13,087 nt of DNA, taken from JBFFXF01 sp041569895 (GTDB taxonomy: Bacteria; Planctomycetota; UBA8108; JACQVS01). A model generated the notes under the pieces. The model was given only the letters and a program-made list of their open reading frames with translations, was not told where the DNA came from and did no database searches. A program made the position numbers and the translations under genes. Numbering within the stretch: the first letter of the stretch is position 1; each line of letters starts with the position of its first letter. The stretch is taken from assembly GCA_041569895.1 (NCBI GenBank), contig JBFFXF010000211.1, positions 1-13,087 on the forward strand, written 5' to 3'. Positions 7,446 through 13,087 of this stretch are shown here, piece by piece.

Positions 7446-10400
7446 CAATCCACCTCCTCCTGGTGAAGAATCTTGGGGTCGGCGAGGTAATACGTCAGTG
7501 TCACATCGTCGATGACCGGAGTCTGCACGGACCCGCCTGCCATGCTCCCCGCGACGGCCCTCGCCGGCGGGATCGTGAAGCGGTAGACGAGCGGCGCGTT
7601 GCTTCCGAGACGGGCGTCGCCGGTCGCGCGCCCGGCCGTGTACCCGGCGACCTTGTTCGGCACCGTTCCCATGTCGCGCCACGGGTCGCGGAACCGCCCC
7701 GGAACGCGGGCGCTGTTGACCAGCACCTGGCACTGGATCGGCTCGACAGTGAGCTTCTGCGGCTGACGGTTGTTGCCGGTGTACGAGGACGGCCAGTAGG
7801 CGGTCCAGTCGAACGACCGCAGGACGACGTGGTCGACGCCCGGCGGCAGCGGCACCTCCATCAGGTTGGCGTAGTCGCCGGAACGGTGCGAGAAGTACCC
7901 CGGCGCGCCACGCGGCACGAAGTAGTTCCGCACGCCGGCGAAGGTCCCGGTGTAGGTGATGAGCTCGTCGATGGTCGCGTTGGCGAGGATCTTCTTCACC
8001 GTCGGCTCGACCATGCGGAGGCCGCGCTGCCCGCCCGATTCGCCGCCGCCGAGCGAGTTGGTGAACCACTTGAAGACGCCGGCGTCGCTGACGCCCTGGT
8101 GGCGTATGAAACCGCCGATGAAGAGTCCGTCGCGCGGATCGCGTGCATTGAGGCGCACCCAGGCGGTCGGCTCGTCGGTGATCTCCGCCTGCGGGATGAA
8201 CGGGCCGCCGCCCTGAACCTTCTCGAAGTCGATCCACACCTGGATCGCCTGACTCGGGCTCTCGTCGTTCCAGTCGACCGCGATGTGGTGCCACTCGTGG
8301 GCGCGGAAGTGCGCCACATCGACGATGACGTCGGCCCGGGCGATCGGCTTGCGCTGATCGAGATTGAGGACGTCCTCGTCGTCACCGCCGCCCCCACCCT
8401 CGCCCATGACAACCTCGGGCCAGAGCGTGATGCCCTCGCCACCACCGCCGCCGCCGTCGTCGCTGTCGCCGCCGGGCGGAAACGCCTGGTGGTAGTACAT
8501 GCGAACGACGCGCAGCTGGCCCTTGGTGTTCTTGAAGATATAGAACTGGGTGCCCTCGGTGTCCCTCGGCGGGGTCGGACCGACGGCCTCGATCACCGAT
8601 GTGCACCCGATGAGGCCACTGAACACCGGCGCGTCGCCGTCGAACTCGAACTTCACCCAGAACGCCAGTCCGCCCGAGTAGTACGGCACGTTGCCGGTCA
8701 GGTTCTGGCGGAAGCCGGCGCCGACCTGCGTGCCCCGTCCGCCCTTGCCGCTGCCGGAACCGATGCGCGTGTGCGACGGCAGGAGGAGGAACTTGCCGCC
8801 GAGGTAGCTGGTCGTCAGGAGGCTCGTGTGAAGGCCGTCGGGCCGCAGGTCGGTGCCGCGCGTGGCGACGTTGACCAGCGGGTCCTGATTGATCGCCGAC
8901 TTGGCCTGCGCCCCGCCGAGCTGCAGCAGCTCCGTGCGCGTGTACCGCTTCCTGAGGATCGGGCTGACGCGAGAGAAGTTCGCGTCGAGGACCTCGGAGA
9001 GCTGGCGGCCGTATTCCTCCGTCGCCAGCGCGCCCGTTCGCGTCAGGCGCTTCAGCTGGGCGAACGAGGTGTCGTCGCGGTCCATGAACCCGAGCGCCAT
9101 GGCGATCGCCTCGGGCGAGCGGTAGGTCGCCTGCCGCGACGCGGCGGGCATCTGGAGCCGCAGCGCGTCCTTCAGACCGGCGAGCTCGATGCGGCCATCG
9201 ACACGCGATCCGGCGGTGACCACCTCGGTGAGGGCCTCGACCGGCTCCGGCCACGTCACCACGTTGCGCCGGTTGTTGCGGCTCGAGAGGCCGAAGCGAT
9301 TGGAGAAGGTCTGCTCGAAATGCAGCTGCGACGTGTGGCGCAGGACGTCATAGACCTGGACGACCGTCTGCACCTTTCGGCTGTAGATCGACTCCGGCTG
9401 GGGCCTGCCGGGGATCCGCTGGGAGAGATCGCCGAGAGCGGTGACCTCGAAGACGCCCATGGCGTCGAAGCAGAACTCGGTGGTGTATCCCTTCCGCGGC
9501 GTTCGCTGGTCCTCCTGGTCGAGGACCACCAGCTCCGACTTGTCGACCGACGTGTAGGCCGGCGCGTTCGGGTTGAAGCGGTTGAGCCTGGTGTTCGGGT
9601 TGAAGTTGGCGATCAGCGCGTCCTTGCAGAGCTCCCAGTAAAAGGCGTTCTGGCGGTGATACGGCAGGCCCGCCTCGCGACGGACGGTGCGCTCCTTGAC
9701 GTCGTGCCCCTTGACCCAGAGCCGGTTGATCTCGTTGCCGCCCTGAAGGATCTCCCCCTGGACCCGCCGGTCGTCGGGGTTCGCCGGATCGATCACCCGG
9801 GCGGTTCCCGGCGTCGGGAAGAAGCTCTCGTCGAGGCTGTAGATGAACTCGTGAAATCCGGGGGTCGCCCCGGTGCCCGTCGACCACGCGCGGAACTGCG
9901 AGTTCGGGTTCTTGCGCCGCTCGTCGATCTTGCGCGCGATCTTGCTCGCGTGCTCGTACTGGAGCGGCTGCATGAAGACCCACACGCCGCGGGGCAGCAT
10001 GTCGCGTTGCTCCTCCTGGCCGATGACCTTCTGGCCGAGAATCGCGGCGCCCTCGTCGATGCCGGTGTAGTTGAGCCGCGCGTACGGGAACGCCCGGCGG
10101 CCGCCGACGCCCATCAGGCACGCGATGATGACCTCCTCGGGCGCGGTGTTGATATTGACCGGCGAACGCGCCTCGAGCTCGACGTTCGGCGCCGGCTGAT
10201 GCACGTCGTCGTGCTGATCGGTGCGGTTGCCGCCGCCGACCGCGCGGCCACCACCGCCGCCGCGGGCGATATTGAAGAGCTGGATCTCGGCGAGACCGCC
10301 GACCGGCCTGTACGTGTACGGATCCTCCCACGAGTGGACCGTGATGAAGTCCTTGATGGTCTCGTAGTTCTCCCGCCCGATCAGATCGCGGAGCTGCGTC

Positions 10401-11050
10401 TTGGTGCGGAATTGGTGCCCCTCGAGCTTGTTGCGGAACTCGATGATCTGGAGCCCGGTGAGCTTCTGTCCGCTCTGATGCGGTCCGGTGTAGAGCGGGT
10501 GGTCCCGGTGCTTCTTCAGCCAGGGGCTCCTGACGATCGCCTCGGCGAGGTTCTCCAGGATGCGCGGCAGACTGTCCTGGCGGCCGTTGATGTTGATCTG
10601 CGCTGCGCAGTCGATGACCTTCGTCTTGTAGCGGAAGATGCGCTTCGAGTCGTCGGAGAGAACGCTCCATTCCCCGATCCGCGGGTCCTCGATGTCGAGG
10701 CGTCCGTGCGCGAGGAACCGGTTCCCCTTCCTGTCGCGCAGCTCGTGGAGCCACGGCGAGTTGACCTGCGTGTAGGAGAAGTGGTTCGTGATGCCGCGCA
10801 GGTCGCTGATCACGCGATCGAGCGCGGAGTCGGTCACCAGGTCGATCTCCTGCGCCTCGATGTAGTTCCTCGTCGCCTGCCGCTCGAGCTTCATCAGCGA
10901 CACGAACGTCGTCCCGAGGACCGCGAGGAGCGTCAGCACGCCGATCGCGATGATGAGCATCGAGCCCCGCTCGCGCGCGAACGCGCCCGCGAGGTGCGGT
11001 GAACCCCGTTCTCGTCTCTCCACCGTCCGATCGATCCGTCGATGGTCCAT
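7445..11050 (-). CDS. GspK/PilX-like pseudopilin protein with C-terminal LamG-like region
   Basis: A 1201-residue protein, over three times the usual GspK length (about 300-350). The N-terminus is a prepilin-type leader: basic residues, then RERG (26-29) before a hydrophobic helix (MLIIAIGVLTLLAVLGTTFVS, 31-51), with cleavage expected after G29. Two GspK-like helix-hairpin-helix regions follow. One covers ININGRQD (152-159) to KTQLRDLIGRENYETIKDFITV (about 217-238); the other starts at SPVNINTAPEEV (286-297), the hallmark motif of GspK, and runs to about 410. After a less clear middle, residues about 790-1045 look like a LamG/concanavalin-type jellyroll: GLAFWVKFEF (794-803), AHEWHHIAVDWND (917-929), DGLFIGGF (974-981). 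Gly-rich loops sit at 856-863 and 875-879. The ATG at 11050 has AAGGAG seven bases upstream. GspK caps the pseudopilus tip in type II secretion; here the added domain suggests surface or substrate binding (inference). No other gsp or pil gene is in view. Confidence 0.85.
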   Translation of the reverse strand: MDHRRIDRTVERRERGSPHLAGAFARERGSMLIIAIGVLTLLAVLGTTFVSLMKLERQATRNYIEAQEIDLVTDSALDRVISDLRGITNHFSYTQVNSPWLHELRDRKGNRFLAHGRLDIEDPRIGEWSVLSDDSKRIFRYKTKVIDCAAQININGRQDSLPRILENLAEAIVRSPWLKKHRDHPLYTGPHQSGQKLTGLQIIEFRNKLEGHQFRTKTQLRDLIGRENYETIKDFITVHSWEDPYTYRPVGGLAEIQLFNIARGGGGGRAVGGGNRTDQHDDVHQPAPNVELEARSPVNINTAPEEVIIACLMGVGGRRAFPYARLNYTGIDEGAAILGQKVIGQEEQRDMLPRGVWVFMQPLQYEHASKIARKIDERRKNPNSQFRAWSTGTGATPGFHEFIYSLDESFFPTPGTARVIDPANPDDRRVQGEILQGGNEINRLWVKGHDVKERTVRREAGLPYHRQNAFYWELCKDALIANFNPNTRLNRFNPNAPAYTSVDKSELVVLDQEDQRTPRKGYTTEFCFDAMGVFEVTALGDLSQRIPGRPQPESIYSRKVQTVVQVYDVLRHTSQLHFEQTFSNRFGLSSRNNRRNVVTWPEPVEALTEVVTAGSRVDGRIELAGLKDALRLQMPAASRQATYRSPEAIAMALGFMDRDDTSFAQLKRLTRTGALATEEYGRQLSEVLDANFSRVSPILRKRYTRTELLQLGGAQAKSAINQDPLVNVATRGTDLRPDGLHTSLLTTSYLGGKFLLLPSHTRIGSGSGKGGRGTQVGAGFRQNLTGNVPYYSGGLAFWVKFEFDGDAPVFSGLIGCTSVIEAVGPTPPRDTEGTQFYIFKNTKGQLRVVRMYYHQAFPPGGDSDDGGGGGGEGITLWPEVVMGEGGGGGDDEDVLNLDQRKPIARADVIVDVAHFRAHEWHHIAVDWNDESPSQAIQVWIDFEKVQGGGPFIPQAEITDEPTAWVRLNARDPRDGLFIGGFIRHQGVSDAGVFKWFTNSLGGGESGGQRGLRMVEPTVKKILANATIDELITYTGTFAGVRNYFVPRGAPGYFSHRSGDYANLMEVPLPPGVDHVVLRSFDWTAYWPSSYTGNNRQPQKLTVEPIQCQVLVNSARVPGRFRDPWRDMGTVPNKVAGYTAGRATGDARLGSNAPLVYRFTIPPARAVAGSMAGGSVQTPVIDDVTLTYYLADPKILHQEEVD

Positions 11051-11143
11051 TGGGTGGCTCCTTCGTGCCGCGCTGTCCGGTGCCGTGTCGTGGTCCGGAA
11101 CGCCGTAGTCCGGAACGCTCTCCGGGATCTCGCCCCGCTTCGG

Positions 11144-11179
11144 GCGCCCCCTCCAGTTCAGGACGTGGCCAGGGGGCGC
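11144..11179 (-). other. Stem-loop between recA and the pseudopilin-like gene
   Basis: A perfect 9-bp inverted repeat (GCGCCCCCT at 11144-11152 with AGGGGGCGC at 11171-11179) with an 18-base loop lies about 20 bases after the recA stop. No T tract follows, so it is not a standard intrinsic terminator. It could be a partial terminator or an mRNA stability element that lets recA be expressed differently from the genes downstream. Confidence 0.5.
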
Positions 11180-11199
11180 GGCGTTGCATCCGCGAGGGC

Positions 11200-12312
11200 T
11201 CAGCCCGCGGCGGACTCCCTGTACTGCTTCAGGATCTTGTCGAAGATGTCCCTGTTTTCCTCGAGAAACTGGATCGCCCGCTCGCGCCCCTGGCCGAGGC
11301 GGGTGTCCTCGAACGAGAACCACGTCCCGGCCTTCTTCACCACGGAGCGCTCGACGGCGAGGTCGAGCACGTCGCCGGCGAGCGAGATTCCCTTGTTGTA
11401 AATGATATCGAACTCCGCGACCCGGAACGGCGGCGCCACCTTGTTCTTGACGACCTTGACGCGGGTGCGCGACCCGCGGGCGAGGTCCCCGTCCTTGATC
11501 GTGGCGATCTTTCGGATGTCGAGCCGCACCGTCGAGTAGAACTTGAGCGCGCGCCCGCCGGACGTCGTCTCGGGGCTGCCGAACATGACGCCGATCTTCT
11601 CGCGAATCTGGTTGATGAAGACGAGGCACGTGCGCGACTTGTTCACCACCGCCGTGAGCTTTCGCAGCGCCTTCGACATCAACCGCGCCTGCAGCCCGAC
11701 GAAGTTGTCCGTCATCTCCCCCTCGAGCTCGGCCTTCGGGACGAGCGCGGCGACCGAATCGATGACGATCACGTCGACCGCGTTCGACGACACGAGCATC
11801 TCGGCTATCTCGAGCGCCTGCTCGCCGGAGTCCGGCTGCGACACGAGGAGCGTGTCGAGGTCGACGCCGAGCGAGCGCGCGTACGAGGGGTCGAGCGCGT
11901 GCTCCGCGTCGATGAACGCCGCGGTGCCTCCGGACTTCTGCGCGTTCGCCACGATGTGCAGCGTCAGCGTCGTCTTTCCCGAGGACTCGGGACCGTAGAT
12001 CTCGATGATGCGCCCGCGCGGCACGCCGCCGACGCCGAGCGCCTGATCGAGCGAGAGCGAACCGGTCGAGATCACCGCGACGTCGGCCGTGCGGTCCGAG
12101 CCGAGCAGCATCAGCGACTCGCTGCCGCACTTCTTGTGAATCTGGTTGATGGCGAAGTCGAGCGCCTGGGCGCGCGCCTTGCGGGACGCCTCCTCGGCGG
12201 GCGCGCCGGCCTTGCCGTTCCCCGCACCGGGTGCGGACGATGACGACCGCCGCGTCGTCTTCGTCTCCTTGGTCACCGTTGCCTGTGCCGAGCCGGTTCG
12301 CATCTTCGCCAT
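11200..12312 (-). CDS. recA: Recombinase RecA
   Basis: Cytosolic DNA strand-exchange ATPase for homologous recombination and SOS co-protease activity. The 370-residue product shows Walker A GPESSGKTT (107-115), AFIDAEHALDP (132-142), SQPDSGEQALEI (158-169), Walker B VIVIDS (181-186), the L1 region ELEGEMTDNFVGLQAR (195-210), L2 region VMFGSPETTSGGRALKFY (242-259) and the C-terminal domain with RLGQGRERAI (338-347). Two oddities are visible. A Ser/Thr/Lys/Ala-rich N-terminal extension of about 35 residues precedes the usual helix (RKARAQALDFAINQI, 44-58). In L1 the common GDSH is replaced by TDNF (201-204). The ATG at 12312 is preceded by GAGGAG only three bases away. An in-frame ATG at 12303 has the same site 12 bases away, so either may be used. 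No clear LexA-type box is seen in the 74 bases upstream. The identity is certain. Confidence 0.98.
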   Translation of the reverse strand: MAKMRTGSAQATVTKETKTTRRSSSSAPGAGNGKAGAPAEEASRKARAQALDFAINQIHKKCGSESLMLLGSDRTADVAVISTGSLSLDQALGVGGVPRGRIIEIYGPESSGKTTLTLHIVANAQKSGGTAAFIDAEHALDPSYARSLGVDLDTLLVSQPDSGEQALEIAEMLVSSNAVDVIVIDSVAALVPKAELEGEMTDNFVGLQARLMSKALRKLTAVVNKSRTCLVFINQIREKIGVMFGSPETTSGGRALKFYSTVRLDIRKIATIKDGDLARGSRTRVKVVKNKVAPPFRVAEFDIIYNKGISLAGDVLDLAVERSVVKKAGTWFSFEDTRLGQGRERAIQFLEENRDIFDKILKQYRESAAG

Positions 12313-12349
12313 GGTCTCCTCTCCGTCTCTCTTCTCTTCACGTCACACA

Positions 12350-12380
12350 GGGAGCGTCGCGCACCGCGCCCGACGCTCCC
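12350..12380 (-). terminator. Strong hairpin between the lipoprotein gene and recA
   Basis: A perfect 10-bp GC-rich stem (GGGAGCGTCG with CGACGCTCCC) and an 11-base loop begins six bases after the lipoprotein stop on the minus strand. The sequence after it (TGTGTGACG) is only weakly T-rich, so termination may be partial. It ends 37 bases before the recA start and could equally shape the recA leader. Confidence 0.45.
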
Positions 12381-12386
12381 GCATGG

Positions 12387-12800
12387 TCACTGCTCGCCGT
12401 CGGGATCGGTCGGGTTGAGCGGATCGAACGGCGTGTGCTGGAGCACGTAGCGACCGTTCTCGTCGCGCATCCACGCGCGACTGGACGTCCTGCGCCGCTC
12501 GCCGATCTCGATCCCCTCGTTCCTGGCGCGCGCCTCCGCCTCGTCACGCCGCGCCAGGTCCGTTCGCGCGGTCTCGAGGGCCTGGTCGATCTCCCCGTAG
12601 GTGCGGCCGGGGTGAAACAGGATGTAGCCCTGCTGCTCCTGGGTCAGCTCGTCCGCGTGCTCCTCGACGAGCCCCACCTTGTAATCGAGGATCTCCTTCG
12701 GACTGCGCCGCGCACCCGACGATTCGCAGGCGACGAGCACCACGAGGAGCGCCGCGACGAGCACCACGACGGCACCGCCGCCGAGAGCCTTCGGCCGCAT
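12387..12800 (-). CDS. Small lipoprotein of unknown function
   Basis: A 137-residue protein with a lipoprotein signal: basic start (R2, K4), hydrophobic core (about 8-23) and lipobox LVAC ending at Cys25. It should be lipidated and anchored in the cell envelope. The mature part is very charged and probably helical, with a coiled-coil-like stretch of Glu, Arg and Ala (about 71-96), then a short Pro/Asp-rich tail. I recognise no family. The ATG at 12800 is preceded by AAAGGA about six bases away. It lies downstream of the tRNA and upstream of recA on the same strand, with a strong hairpin separating it from recA. There is no sequence-based reason to link its job to recA. Confidence 0.8.
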   Translation of the reverse strand: MRPKALGGGAVVVLVAALLVVLVACESSGARRSPKEILDYKVGLVEEHADELTQEQQGYILFHPGRTYGEIDQALETARTDLARRDEAEARARNEGIEIGERRRTSSRAWMRDENGRYVLQHTPFDPLNPTDPDGEQ

Positions 12801-12939
12801 CGAAGTCCTTTCTCCAGAATTGGTAACGAGACCGGAGCCGCGGCGCGGAGACGTCCCCGCGGGAGGGGGAGCCGCGTCCCGGGCGATACGAACCTGATGA
12901 TCCCAGGAACCGCCCCGGGAATCAAGTTTTCGAGGTCAA

Positions 12940-13013
12940 TGGGCCCACCAGGACTCGAACCTGGAACCCGCTGGTTATGAGCCAGCTGCTCTCACCGATT
13001 GAGCTATGGGCCC
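12940..13013 (-). tRNA. tRNA with anticodon CAT (elongator Met or lysidine-type Ile2)
   Basis: The minus strand folds into a full 74-base cloverleaf: acceptor GGGCCCA/TGGGCCC (13013-13007 with 12947-12941), D stem GCTC/GAGC, anticodon stem GCTGG/CCAGC with loop CTCATAA, five-base variable loop, T stem CCAGG/CCTGG with loop TTCGAGT, and discriminator A at 12940. The anticodon is CAT. It is not the initiator type, since the acceptor has a matched G1-C72 pair. The 3' CCA is not encoded, so it must be added after transcription. Acceptor pairs C4-G69 and C5-G68 match those known to favour TilS lysidine modification in E. coli tRNA-Ile2, so Met versus Ile2 is open. Confidence 0.95.
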
Positions 13014-13023
13014 GTGGAGGGTC

Positions 13024-13052
13024 ACTGTAACCGCAGGGGGGGGTGGTCGCAA
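13024..13052 (-). promoter_or_regulatory. Candidate promoter for the CAT tRNA
   Basis: On the minus strand, TTGCGA (13052-13047, four of six to the -35 consensus) and TACAGT (13029-13024, four of six to the -10) are separated by exactly 17 bases. The expected start near 13017 lies just ahead of the tRNA 5' end at 13013. The spacer is mostly a run of eight C. Confidence 0.45.
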
Positions 13053-13072
13053 CCGGGGGGGCCTTCGGGCCC

Positions 13073-13084
13073 GGACCCGGGTCC
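13073..13084. repeat. 12-base palindrome at the window edge
   Basis: GGACCCGGGTCC is a perfect palindrome. Just before it, at about 13059-13072, GGGCC and GGCCC flank a TTCG tetraloop, a typical stable hairpin. Together they may be the end of a transcription unit beyond the window, but no T tract is visible. Confidence 0.5.
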
Positions 13085-13087
13085 CGG

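Noticed and set aside
7463..11002. Long open frame on the plus strand opposite the pseudopilin-like gene
   Set aside because: Its composition (Arg, Asp, Val, Leu repeats without structure) is typical of an antisense shadow in GC-rich DNA. The minus strand has recognisable domains and good ribosome sites.
11051..12130. The pseudopilin-like frame stays open upstream through the whole of recA, suggesting a larger fusion protein
   Set aside because: The upstream part is the recA gene read in another frame and is Arg-rich without domains. ATG 11050 has an ideal AAGGAG and begins just before a prepilin-type leader.
12898..12922. Imperfect inverted repeat followed by a short T run on the plus strand
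   Set aside because: It looks like a weak terminator for plus-strand transcription, but no plus-strand gene ends nearby and the stem has a bulge and a mismatch.
1..13087. CRISPR arrays, insertion sequences, integrase genes, rRNA and known riboswitches
   Set aside because: None was seen: there are no regularly spaced long repeats, no transposase or integrase motifs, and no leader matching a riboswitch class I know.

Overview
This is a 13.1 kb, strongly GC-rich window of bacterial chromosome, apparently from a Gram-negative (diderm) organism. The diderm call rests on an RseP-type site-2 protease with a large periplasmic PDZ region, a lipobox lipoprotein, and a pseudopilin-like secretion component. 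The dxr-rseP adjacency, a pseudopilin-like protein carrying a LamG-like domain, and the overall style suggest Planctomycetota or a related lineage. That placement is an inference; no rRNA or other decisive marker is present.

Left half, plus strand (66-5672): a compact housekeeping block, dxr (MEP isoprenoid pathway), rseP (intramembrane protease), a UbiA-superfamily membrane protein most like EboC, and purD (purine synthesis). The ubiA-like and purD genes overlap by ATGA, and the block ends in a hairpin plus T-rich terminator right after purD. Dxr makes isoprenoid precursor and UbiA-family enzymes usually consume prenyl diphosphates, so the grouping makes sense. The rseP product is much longer than usual and seems to carry five PDZ-like units.

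Middle (5671-6428): a small acidic protein gene on the minus strand, convergent with purD. It has a TTG start placed by a perfect AGGAGG. Upstream lies a roughly 470-base non-coding stretch with a candidate promoter and several inverted repeats, including a 20-base perfect palindrome.

Right half, minus strand, in transcription order from 13013: a tRNA with anticodon CAT, a small lipoprotein, recA, a 1201-residue GspK-like pseudopilin protein with a C-terminal LamG-like region, and a 338-residue exported protein of unknown family. The last two overlap as TGATG, and the second gene's ribosome binding site lies inside the last codons of the first, so they are almost certainly made together. This pair is the best candidate here for an undescribed system: a cell-envelope or secretion assembly in which a pseudopilin-like subunit carries a jellyroll domain and works with an exported partner. 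No phage, insertion sequence, CRISPR array or rRNA was seen.
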